From: Rhizobium sp. Q54
Lineage (GTDB): Bacteria; Pseudomonadota; Alphaproteobacteria; SMXS01
Length of the DNA stretch: 5,126 nucleotides
Assembly: GCA_945872035.1 (NCBI GenBank)
Contig: CAMBYA010000200.1
Location: forward strand, 1 to 5,126
Direction of reading: 5' to 3'
Of the stretch, positions 1-4,480 are shown one piece after another. Each line of letters starts with the position of its first letter. The first letter of the stretch is position 1. A program made the position numbers and the translations under genes. Below the pieces are notes generated by a model. The model had not been told where the DNA came from, did no database searches, and worked only from the letters and a program-made list of their open reading frames with translations.

Positions 1-498
1 GGTGGTCACGTCGGCGTCGCCGGCAGGGCAGCGCAGCGCGTCCATGGCGATCTCAACCTGCCGGTCGATGTTCCAGCCGTCGACCGCGTCGATCTGCTCC
101 TGCAATTCGCCCATGCGCTCGTAGAGCTTGGCCATGTCGTCGTCGGACATCTCGTCGCCCAGCTTTCCGGTGACCTCGTTGAACTCGTCGATCAGCGACT
201 GGGTCGCATGCACGCCATCCATGACGTTGCCGAACACGTCCTTGCTGGGGTCGAGATGGGGCTCCTGCTCCAGGTAGCCGATCTGGATGCCCTCGGCGGC
301 CCACGCCTCGCCCTGGTAGTCGGTGTCGCGGCCGGCCATGATCTTCAGCAGTGTCGACTTGCCCGCGCCGTTGACACCCAGCACGCCGATCTTGGCGCCC
401 GGCAGGAACTGCAGGGTGATGTCCTTGATGACCGTCTTGCCGCCCGGATAGGACTTCGACAGGCCTTTCATGACATAGACGTACTGGTACGAGGCCAC
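1..498 (-). CDS. ettA: Energy-dependent translational throttle protein EttA (ABC-F ATPase), N-terminal part
   Basis: This is the first 166 residues of an ABC-F ATPase; the gene continues past the left edge. EttA binds the ribosomal E site and gates entry into elongation according to the ATP/ADP ratio (family knowledge, E. coli). The protein begins MASYQYVYVMKGLSKSYPGG. It has the family's FFPGAKIGVLG-like strand as FLPGAKIGVLG (residues 31-41), Walker A GVNGAGKST at 41-49, and the IGYLEQEP Q-loop region at 73-80, which closely matches E. coli EttA IGYLPQEP. A charged helical segment at about 95-150, ending LQEQIDAVDGWN, corresponds to the EttA arm insertion. The LSGGE signature should lie just outside the window. 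The start is GTG at 496-498, supported by AGGAG at 506-510 with a 7-nt spacer; there is no better ATG (the internal Met10 would cut the first strand). E. coli EttA is 555 residues, so about 30% is visible. Uup-type or other ABC-F paralogues are less likely given the N-terminal match. Confidence 0.93.
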   Translation of the reverse strand, partial: MASYQYVYVMKGLSKSYPGGKTVIKDITLQFLPGAKIGVLGVNGAGKSTLLKIMAGRDTDYQGEAWAAEGIQIGYLEQEPHLDPSKDVFGNVMDGVHATQSLIDEFNEVTGKLGDEMSDDDMAKLYERMGELQEQIDAVDGWNIDRQVEIAMDALRCPAGDADVTT

Positions 499-505
499 GG
501 GGAGA

Positions 506-510
506 CTCCT
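506..510 (-). promoter_or_regulatory. Ribosome binding site deciding the GTG start of ettA
   Basis: On the minus strand AGGAG is followed by 7 nt (TCTCCCC) and then GTG. This spacing is ideal and supports the non-ATG start, which matches the N-terminus of EttA proteins (M-A-x-[FY]-x-Y). Confidence 0.75.
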
Positions 511-528
511 GTTGATAGGGTGGGCCGG

Positions 529-534
529 TTTATA
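529..534 (-). promoter_or_regulatory. Possible -10 element for ettA
   Basis: TATAAA on the minus strand lies about 30 nt upstream of the GTG start. I see no convincing -35 hexamer 16-18 nt upstream, so this is tentative; the implied 5' leader would be about 20-25 nt. Confidence 0.3.
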
Positions 535-576
535 GCGGCACCGGGGCCGCTTCGTCGAGTGTGTCGGCGGAGGATT

Positions 577-589
577 CACCCCAGGGGTG
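577..589. repeat. Perfect short palindrome CACCCC-A-GGGGTG
   Basis: Two 6-bp arms around a single central A form a perfect inverted repeat between ettA and the tetR-family gene. With a 1-nt centre it cannot form a normal RNA hairpin at full length, so if it has a role it would be a protein binding site. It is not near a recognisable promoter on the plus strand and lies about 45 bp upstream of the possible ettA -10. In GC-rich DNA it could be chance. Confidence 0.3.
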
Positions 590-675
590 CGCGGCAATGC
601 GGCCGGCAGGAAATGGAACCAGGTCCGCACCGATTCAAGAACTCGTTACCTTAAGGCACAAAACACCAAATATTG

Positions 676-704
676 TTGCGAACGTCGAGTCGGGAGCATA
701 GATA
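676..704 (+). promoter_or_regulatory. Sigma70-type promoter of the tetR-family gene
   Basis: TTGCGA (676-681) and TAGATA (699-704) are separated by exactly 17 bp in a locally AT-richer stretch, placing the transcription start near 711 and the start codon about 28 nt downstream. The probable operator sits directly on and after the -10 box, which fits autorepression, the usual behaviour of TetR-family regulators (inference). Confidence 0.5.
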
Positions 705-728
705 CTGTTAAACAGACCGGTATATCTG
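705..728. promoter_or_regulatory. Probable TetR-family operator (overlapping inverted repeats)
   Basis: Two overlapping symmetric elements are visible: the perfect CTGTT-A-AACAG at 705-715 and CAGA-N8-TCTG at 713-728, with the 6-bp palindrome ACCGGT at 717-722 inside the latter. The left half AACAGACC-GGT resembles the AGACC/GGTCT half-sites bound by several TetR-family repressors; the right half is degenerate. The site covers the predicted transcription start and ends at the Shine-Dalgarno (728-731), so binding would block transcription of the gene just downstream. The exact half-site arrangement is uncertain. Confidence 0.45.
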
Positions 729-738
729 GAGTTTTGCC

Positions 739-1299
739 ATGCCGAGTCCCAAGCGCGACCATCTCGTCGACACCGCCGCCGCCCTGTTCCAGCGCGACGG
801 CTTCCACGCCACCGGAATCGACACCATCCTGGCCGAGGCCGGCGTCGCCAAGATGACGCTGTACAACCACTTCAAGTCGAAGGACGAGCTGATCGTCGCC
901 GCGCTGGAGGTGGAAGGCGCCCGCTACATCGCCTGGCTGCGCGACCGCGCCGACAGCCTCGCCGAGGAACCGGGCGAGCGTCTGCTGGCCATCTTCGACG
1001 CGCTTGAAGAATGGTTCGAAAAGGAAGGCTTCAACGGCTGCGTGTTCATGAAGGCGGCCTGCGAATACGGCCCGGTAACCAATCCGGTGCACATGGCCGC
1101 CGCCGCCCAGAAACGCGCCGTGTTCGACTACATGCTGGAGAACGCGACGTCGGCCCGGCTGAAGGATCCGCGCAACCTGGCCCAGCAACTGCTGCTGCTG
1201 CACGAGGGCGCCATCGCCGTCGCCCACGAGTTCGGGGCCCCCATCGCCGCCCGCCAGGCCAAGCGAGCCGCCGCCGTGGTAATCGAGGATGCGGGCTGA
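739..1299 (+). CDS. TetR/AcrR-family transcriptional regulator
   Basis: A 186-residue DNA-binding regulator of typical TetR length. The N-terminal domain (about 5-52) shows the family pattern: a first helix with AAALFQRDGFHATGID, then ILAEAGVAKMTLYNHFKSKDEL, where residues 36-45 are the recognition helix. The C-terminal ligand domain includes NGCVFMKAACEYG (99-111), resembling the G-C-x-F-x-x-A-x-x-E segment of one TetR C-terminal subfamily; Cys101 and Cys108 are 7 residues apart. The ATG at 739 is preceded by GGAG (728-731) with a 7-nt spacer. The gene is monocistronic: it has its own promoter, is divergent from ettA, and is followed by a hairpin and then a separately controlled riboflavin gene. 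No efflux pump or obvious target gene lies beside it, so the inducer is unknown. Autoregulation is likely from the overlapping inverted repeats. Confidence 0.92.
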   Translation: MPSPKRDHLVDTAAALFQRDGFHATGIDTILAEAGVAKMTLYNHFKSKDELIVAALEVEGARYIAWLRDRADSLAEEPGERLLAIFDALEEWFEKEGFNGCVFMKAACEYGPVTNPVHMAAAAQKRAVFDYMLENATSARLKDPRNLAQQLLLLHEGAIAVAHEFGAPIAARQAKRAAAVVIEDAG

Positions 1300-1303
1300 T
1301 CCA

Positions 1304-1322
1304 ACGGCCGTTGCGCGGCCGT
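1304..1322 (+). terminator. GC-rich hairpin after the tetR-family gene, possible terminator
   Basis: ACGGCCG (1304-1310), loop TTGCG and CGGCCGT (1316-1322) form a perfect 7-bp stem 5 nt after the stop codon. It has no T-run after it, so it may be a weak or factor-dependent terminator or a 3' end stabiliser. The loop contains TTGCG, which also serves as the likely -35 of the next promoter, so the site may have more than one role. Confidence 0.4.
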
Positions 1323-1339
1323 AACTCCCACGCTAAAAA
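1311..1339 (+). promoter_or_regulatory. Likely promoter of the FMN riboswitch-ribH2 unit
   Basis: TTGCGC (1311-1316) and TAAAAA (1334-1339) are 17 bp apart and lie upstream of the riboswitch. Transcription would start near 1346, about 27 nt before the first paired base of the aptamer, giving a leader of about 250 nt. The -35 falls in the preceding hairpin's loop and 3' arm. Confidence 0.45.
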
Positions 1340-1371
1340 CAGTTCGCCGTGTCGGATGGTCCGGCGCGGCG

Positions 1372-1512
1372 CGTTCTCGGGGCGGGGTGAAAGTCCCCAC
1401 CGGCGGTAAGCGCTTCGGCGCAAGCCCGCGAGCGCCTGACAGATCATCGTCAGGGTCAGCAGATTCGGTGTAACTCCGAAGCCGACGGTCACAGTCCGGA
1501 TGGAAGAGAACG
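1372..1512 (+). ncRNA. FMN riboswitch (RFN element)
   Basis: The aptamer is recognisable by its conserved blocks: the GGGCGGGGTGAAAGTCCCCA type start, ACCGGCGGTAA, AGCCCGCGAGCGC, GGTCAGCAGATTCGGTG and GTCCGGATGGAAGAGAA. The closing stem P1 pairs CGTTCTC (1372-1378) with GAGAACG (1506-1512). Inner stems are visible: GGGG/CCCC (1384-1387 with 1395-1398), GCGC-TTCG-GCGC (1410-1421), CTGAC/GTCAG (1436-1440 with 1449-1453) and TTCGG/CCGAA (1464-1468 with 1476-1480). The class binds flavin mononucleotide and shuts off riboflavin biosynthesis or uptake genes. It lies upstream of ribH2, so high FMN should lower lumazine synthase production. Confidence 0.96.
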
Positions 1513-1518
1513 GGATAA

Positions 1519-1557
1519 CCAAAGCGGCATGCGCGCAAGCGGATCGCTGTGCTTTGG
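1519..1557 (+). promoter_or_regulatory. Leader hairpin just after the FMN aptamer
   Basis: CCAAAGC (1519-1525) pairs perfectly with GCTTTGG (1551-1557). The stem can be extended inward by CA and GCG (1528-1533, T1530 bulged) against CGCTG (1545-1549). No T-run follows, so it is not a standard intrinsic terminator. It separates the aptamer from the Shine-Dalgarno-sequestering stem and is probably part of the expression platform. Confidence 0.5.
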
Positions 1558-1560
1558 CCC

Positions 1561-1595
1561 GTGCGCCCTGATTCTTGCTTTGCGAAAGGGAGCAC
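1561..1595 (+). promoter_or_regulatory. Shine-Dalgarno-sequestering stem of the ribH2 expression platform
   Basis: GTGCGCCCT (1561-1569) can pair with AGGGAGCAC (1587-1595) at 8 of 9 positions, the only mismatch being G1565 against A1591, around a 17-nt loop. The 3' arm contains the ribH2 Shine-Dalgarno GGGAG (1588-1592) immediately before ATG 1597. This points to control of translation initiation rather than, or as well as, transcription termination. I did not find an obvious anti-sequestering partner by eye. Confidence 0.5.
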
Positions 1596-1596
1596 C

Positions 1597-2109
1597 ATGA
1601 ATCAGAGCAACCAGAACACCACCACGACCACGCAAATTGGTGCAACAGGCAGGATCGCCTTCATCCAGGCCTGTTGGCACCGCGATATCGTCGACCAGTG
1701 CCGAACCGCGTTCGTCCGCGAGATGGACAGGCGCGGTATTCCCGAAAGCGCCATGGACTTCTTCGAGGTCCCCGGCGTGTTCGAGATCCCGCTGCACGCC
1801 AAGATTCTGGCGGCGTCGGGACGGTATGAGGCGATCGTCGCCACCGGCCTCGTCGTCAATGGCGGCATCTATGCCCATGAATACGTGTCGGACGCCGTGA
1901 TCGGCGGCTTGATGCGGGTACAACTCGACACCGACGTGCCGGTGCTGTCGGCGGTGCTGACGCCGCGCCACTTCCACGAACACGAGGAACACCACCGCTT
2001 CTTCCGGGATCATTTCGTGGTCAAGGGCACGGAAGTGGCGGCAGCCTGCGCGCAGACGCTCGCCAATATCCGGCGGCTGAAAGCGGGGGATGTGAGGGCG
2101 GCCGCGTAG
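1597..2109 (+). CDS. ribH2: 6,7-dimethyl-8-ribityllumazine synthase, type II (RibH2)
   Basis: This 170-residue cytosolic enzyme condenses 5-amino-6-ribitylaminouracil with 3,4-dihydroxy-2-butanone 4-phosphate, the penultimate step of riboflavin synthesis. It closely resembles Brucella RibH2: it begins MNQS, then IAFIQACWHRDIVD (20-33, with Trp27 in the active-site strand), EVPGVFEIPLHAKIL (57-71), NGGIYAHEYV (88-97, His94 at the catalytic His position), VPVLSAVLTPRHFHEHEEHH (114-133) and VVKGTEVA (141-148). The HFHE segment and GGIY loop separate it from ordinary RibH1. Type II enzymes form decamers rather than 60-mer capsids (family knowledge). The ATG at 1597 is chosen because GGGAG is at 1588-1592 and the protein then matches Brucella from its first residues; an upstream GTG at 1549 would lie within the leader. 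The gene stands alone behind the FMN riboswitch with no other rib genes nearby. Confidence 0.95.
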   Translation: MNQSNQNTTTTTQIGATGRIAFIQACWHRDIVDQCRTAFVREMDRRGIPESAMDFFEVPGVFEIPLHAKILAASGRYEAIVATGLVVNGGIYAHEYVSDAVIGGLMRVQLDTDVPVLSAVLTPRHFHEHEEHHRFFRDHFVVKGTEVAAACAQTLANIRRLKAGDVRAAA

Positions 2110-2123
2110 ATCGGAAAAAGAAC

Positions 2124-2155
2124 GGCCCGGCGCCGTGTCCCCGCGGCGCCGGGCC
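2124..2155 (-). terminator. Strong intrinsic terminator between convergent ribH2 and SDR genes
   Basis: A perfect 12-bp GC stem, GGCCCGGCGCCG (2124-2135) and CGGCGCCGGGCC (2144-2155), encloses an 8-nt loop. On the minus strand it is followed by TTCTTTTTC (from 2122 to 2114), a proper T-tract, so it best serves the SDR gene ending at 2183. On the plus strand only a mild pyrimidine stretch follows, but a stem of this strength 15 nt after the ribH2 stop could also end or protect that transcript. Confidence 0.82.
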
Positions 2156-2182
2156 TGCCCTCGCTCCCTTGTCTCGTCGGCG

Positions 2183-3094
2183 TCAGCCGTTCAGCGGCGC
2201 TTTCGCCAGGGTCTCGGCATTCTTCTTGCCCTGCTCGCTCGCGTCGCGCATGGGCCTGGCGGTCGACAGGTCGCCGATCTCGCCGATATGGGCGGCCACG
2301 TCCTCGGCGGTGATGTTCATGCCGAAATTGACGCCCTGGGTCTCGACCATGGCGGCGCGCGACACCGTGCCCGCGCCGGCGCTGAGGATCATGCCGGTGG
2401 GCGCGTCCTCGCTGACCAGGTACATGACGGCGGGCGACACCAGCTCGGGCGCATACATGGCGGCGCGCTCGCCGGTGATCATGCTTTCGGTCATGCGGGT
2501 CAGCGCAAACGGAGAGATCGTGTTGACGCGGATGTTGTCGCGCTCGCCTTCCAGCTTGGCCACGTTCATGAAGCCGTAGAGGCCGGCCTTGGCCGCGCCG
2601 TAGTTGGTCTGGCCGAAATTGCCGTGCAGGCCGGTCACCGAGGTGGTGACGACGATCCGGCCATATTGCTGCGCGCGCATGATCGGCCACACCGCCCGCG
2701 AGCAGATCACCGAGCCCATCAGGTGCACGTCGAGCACGGCGCGGAAATCGGCGATGTCCATCTTGGCGAAGGTCTTGTCGCGCAGGATGCCGGCATTGTT
2801 GATCAGGATGTCGATCCGCCCCCAGGCATCCATGATCTTCTGGACCATGTTGCCCACGCCGCCCTCGTCGGTGACGCTGCAGCCGTCCGACATGGCCTCG
2901 CCGCCCGCCGCCCTGATCTCGGCCACCACCGCCTCGGCCGCCGCGCTCGAGCCGCCGCTGCCGTCGATGGCGCCGCCCAGGTCGTTGACCACGACCTTCG
3001 CACCCCGCCGCGCCAGTTCCATGGCGTGAGCCCGTCCCACGCCGCCGCCGGCGCCGGTGACGATCGCGACCCGTCCGTCGAACCTGATGGCCAT
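2183..3094 (-). CDS. SDR-family dehydrogenase, (3R)-hydroxyacyl-CoA dehydrogenase-like
   Basis: A 303-residue short-chain dehydrogenase/reductase. It has the Rossmann motif TGAGGGVG at 13-20, Asp38 after strand 2 in VVVNDLGG (favouring NAD), NNAG at 99-102, Ser152 and YGAAK with Tyr165 and Lys169 as catalytic residues (the usual 13-residue Ser-Tyr spacing). The sequence closely follows the N-terminal dehydrogenase domain of human multifunctional enzyme 2 (HSD17B4): RFDGRV, VVVNDLGG, NNAGILRDK.FA, VHLMGS, YGRIV and GNFGQTNYGAAKAGL. His124 stands where many SDRs have Asn, as in HSD17B4. The natural reaction may be oxidation of a (3R)-hydroxyacyl-CoA, but steroid or other alcohols are possible. 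The protein ends about 50 residues after the usual SDR fold and has no fused hydratase or SCP2 domain. ATG 3094 has GGGAG at 3103-3107 with an 8-nt spacer. It is divergent from the GST gene. Confidence 0.92.
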   Translation of the reverse strand: MAIRFDGRVAIVTGAGGGVGRAHAMELARRGAKVVVNDLGGAIDGSGGSSAAAEAVVAEIRAAGGEAMSDGCSVTDEGGVGNMVQKIMDAWGRIDILINNAGILRDKTFAKMDIADFRAVLDVHLMGSVICSRAVWPIMRAQQYGRIVVTTSVTGLHGNFGQTNYGAAKAGLYGFMNVAKLEGERDNIRVNTISPFALTRMTESMITGERAAMYAPELVSPAVMYLVSEDAPTGMILSAGAGTVSRAAMVETQGVNFGMNITAEDVAAHIGEIGDLSTARPMRDASEQGKKNAETLAKAPLNG

Positions 3095-3130
3095 GATGTA
3101 TTCTCCCGTTGTGAGTCGGGCGCCATTGTT

Positions 3131-3159
3131 ACCATAGGGTTCCGTTCACGGAAGGCGAA
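3131..3159 (-). promoter_or_regulatory. Likely promoter of the SDR gene
   Basis: On the minus strand TTCGCC (3154-3159) and TATGGT (3131-3136) are 17 bp apart, about 37 bp upstream of the start codon. The match to consensus is moderate. The spacer holds a perfect inverted repeat. Confidence 0.4.
3140..3153. promoter_or_regulatory. Perfect palindrome TTCCGT-TC-ACGGAA, candidate operator
   Basis: Two perfect 6-bp arms around a 2-bp centre lie in the spacer of the likely SDR promoter and 15 bp upstream of the likely GST -35. The position would let one regulator affect both divergent genes. The regulator is unknown; none is encoded beside it. Confidence 0.45.
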
Positions 3160-3168
3160 AGTTCGCGC

Positions 3169-3198
3169 TTGCGCATGATCGGCGCACCCCGGCATACA
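3169..3198 (+). promoter_or_regulatory. Likely promoter of the GST gene
   Basis: TTGCGC (3169-3174) and CATACA (3193-3198) are 18 bp apart; the start codon is 25 nt beyond the -10. The same TTGCG-type -35 precedes the tetR-family gene and the riboswitch. Taking TTG 3169 as a start codon would put it in this -35 box. Confidence 0.35.
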
Positions 3199-3222
3199 TT
3201 TCGCGGAACCAGGGAGGGATCG

Positions 3223-3852
3223 ATGCAACTCTATGACTTCAAGATGGCGCCCAATGCCCGCCGCGTCCGCGTTTTCGTGGCCGAGAAGGGCCTCGACATC
3301 CCCAGCGTCGAGGTGGACCTGGGCACCAAGGCGCAGCTGAACGACGACTACCGCAAGATCAATCCCATGGCCGAGGTGCCCGCGCTGGTGCTGGACGACG
3401 GCACCATCATCGCCGAGAGCACCGCGATCTGCCACTATCTGGAGGAGGTCTATCCAGACCCGCCGCTGTGCGGCCGCAACCCGCTGGAGCGCGCGGTGGT
3501 GATGATGTGGGACCGGCGGGTGGAGCAGCACGGCTTCTTCGCCGTGGCCGAGGGCTTCCGTAACTCCAACCCGTTCTTCAAGGACCGGGCGGTGACCGGC
3601 GCCGCCGACTTCGCGCAGATCCCCGAGCTGGCCGAGCGCGGCAAGGCACGGTTCGCGAACTTCCTCGCGCTGATGGAGCAGCGGCTGGGCGAGTCCGAGC
3701 ATGTGGCCGGCGAGCGCTACAGCATTGCCGACATCACCGCCATGGTGACCATCGACTTCGCCCGCACCATCCGGGCGAAGATCGGCGAGGACCAGCCCAA
3801 CCTGCAACGCTGGTACGCCGCCGTCAGCGGCAGGCCGAGCGCGCAGGTCTGA
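3223..3852 (+). CDS. Glutathione S-transferase-like protein
   Basis: A 209-residue cytosolic protein of usual GST length. The N-terminal thioredoxin-like domain (1-78) has the MQLYDF first strand, the APNARRVRVFVAEKG helix, NPMAEVPALVLDDGTIIAES (47-66) with cis-Pro53, and Glu65-Ser66, which bind the gamma-glutamyl part of glutathione. The all-alpha C-terminal domain (about 85-205) has the N-capping box SIAD at 167-170 followed by a hydrophobic helix. Asn11 sits where activating Ser or Cys is found in many classes, so the catalytic class and even classical conjugation activity are uncertain. ATG 3223 is chosen over TTG 3169 because GGAGG at 3213-3217 lies 5 nt upstream and the first beta strand begins here. 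It is divergent from the SDR gene and has its own terminator. The substrate is unknown. Confidence 0.92.
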   Translation: MQLYDFKMAPNARRVRVFVAEKGLDIPSVEVDLGTKAQLNDDYRKINPMAEVPALVLDDGTIIAESTAICHYLEEVYPDPPLCGRNPLERAVVMMWDRRVEQHGFFAVAEGFRNSNPFFKDRAVTGAADFAQIPELAERGKARFANFLALMEQRLGESEHVAGERYSIADITAMVTIDFARTIRAKIGEDQPNLQRWYAAVSGRPSAQV

Positions 3853-3854
3853 GC

Positions 3855-3881
3855 CGCCGTGCGGTTTCGCACCGGCGTTTT
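3855..3881 (+). terminator. Intrinsic terminator of the GST gene
   Basis: CGCC-GTGCG (3855-3863), loop GTTT, then CGCAC, one bulged C (3873) and GGCG (3874-3877) give a 9-bp stem followed directly by TTTT (3878-3881). It starts 2 nt after the stop codon. Confidence 0.75.
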
Positions 3882-3924
3882 GATCCGACGCACACTGGCG
3901 TATGTGGTGCCTCGTCCCTACGTC

Positions 3925-3953
3925 TCGTCGCGTCCGCACGGTTAGGCTAAAAT
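3925..3953 (+). promoter_or_regulatory. Possible promoter of the VOC-sulfotransferase unit
   Basis: TAAAAT at 3948-3953 is a good -10 hexamer in an otherwise GC-rich region and follows the GST terminator. The -35 at 17-bp spacing, TCGTCG (3925-3930), is poor, so an activator or another sigma factor may be needed. Transcription would start near 3960. Confidence 0.4.
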
Positions 3954-3959
3954 GAAGTC

Positions 3960-3979
3960 GTGACCGTTTCGGCCGTCAC
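3960..3979. repeat. Inverted repeat GTGAC-N10-GTCAC in the VOC gene leader
   Basis: GTGAC (3960-3964) and GTCAC (3975-3979) flank 10 nt; alternatively CCG-TTT-CGG (3964-3972) forms a small inner hairpin with GTGA/TCAC outside. It lies at the expected transcription start, so it could be an operator or a 5' end hairpin. The signal is weak. Confidence 0.3.
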
Positions 3980-4000
3980 ACTTGCTCAGGGGACTGATCA

Positions 4001-4465
4001 ATGCTGCACCATGCGTCATTTCCGTCGCGCGATCCGGAACGGGCCGCCCGCGTGATGGCCGAACTGTGGAACGGGCGCGCGCTGCCCTTCCCGGTATTTC
4101 CGAACTCGCACATCGCCATCAAGGGCGACGACAAGGGCACGGCTATTGAGTTCTATCCGGCCGGCCAGGTTCTGGTGCCTGGCGAAGGCGGCGCCCATGT
4201 GGAAATCCAGCATGCGCCCGCGCCATCCGAATCCCACCTCGCCGTCGGCGTCGACATCTCCGAGGACCAGGTGATCGCCATCGGCCGGCGCGAGGGCTGG
4301 CGGACGGAAACCTGCGACCGGGGCCCATTCCACGTCGTCGAGTTCTGGATCGACAATCTCTACATGCTGGAGATCCTGCCGCCGGCCTTCCAGGCGGAGT
4401 ATCTGGACTTCGCGACCATCGAGAACTTCGAGAAACTCTTCCTGCCCGCCGCCGACGCCGCCTGA
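4001..4465 (+). CDS. VOC/glyoxalase-fold-like protein of unknown function
   Basis: A 154-residue protein that I cannot assign to a named enzyme. The pattern suggests a vicinal-oxygen-chelate fold of two beta-alpha-beta-beta-beta modules. The first opens LHHASFPSRDPERAARVMAELW and ends GTAIEFYP (Glu50); the second has SHLAVGVDISEDQVIAIGRREGW and ends LYMLEILPP (Glu124). Candidate metal ligands are His4, Glu50, His79 and Glu124, with near-equal spacings of 46 and 45 residues, as expected from a duplicated module; this is inference. There is no signal peptide or membrane segment. ATG 4001 has AGGGGA at 3988-3993 with a 7-nt spacer. The stop codon is 15 nt before the sulfotransferase start in the same frame, so the two are probably cotranscribed and may act on related substrates. 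It could instead be a non-catalytic binding protein. Confidence 0.8.
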   Translation: MLHHASFPSRDPERAARVMAELWNGRALPFPVFPNSHIAIKGDDKGTAIEFYPAGQVLVPGEGGAHVEIQHAPAPSESHLAVGVDISEDQVIAIGRREGWRTETCDRGPFHVVEFWIDNLYMLEILPPAFQAEYLDFATIENFEKLFLPAADAA

Positions 4466-4480
4466 CCGGTTCCGCCGCCC

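Noticed and set aside
208..654. Plus-strand open frame opposite ettA
   Set aside because: It is antisense to the EttA coding region, which has a Walker A motif and close family similarity; the product resembles nothing.
1549..1596. Upstream GTG start that would lengthen RibH2 by 16 residues
   Set aside because: It lies within the leader stem-loops, lacks a Shine-Dalgarno, and the extension is not found in Brucella RibH2, whose first residues match those starting at 1597.
1128..1645. Minus-strand open frames across the riboswitch region
   Set aside because: They are antisense to a clear FMN riboswitch and the tetR-family gene, and their products are Arg/Ser/Pro-rich without similarity to known proteins.
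2135..3178. Long plus-strand open frame (347 codons) opposite the SDR gene
   Set aside because: The product is rich in Ala, His, Arg and Asp without a recognisable fold, lies entirely antisense to a well-supported SDR, and crosses the terminator and divergent promoter region.
3169..3222. TTG start that would lengthen the GST by 18 residues
   Set aside because: ATG 3223 has a strong GGAGG site and starts the first beta strand of the fold; the TTG coincides with a probable -35 box.
2803..3939. Long minus-strand open frame (378 codons) opposite the GST gene and overlapping the SDR start
   Set aside because: It is a shadow frame: its codons are set by the GST and SDR coding sequences, it crosses the GST terminator, and it has no domain.
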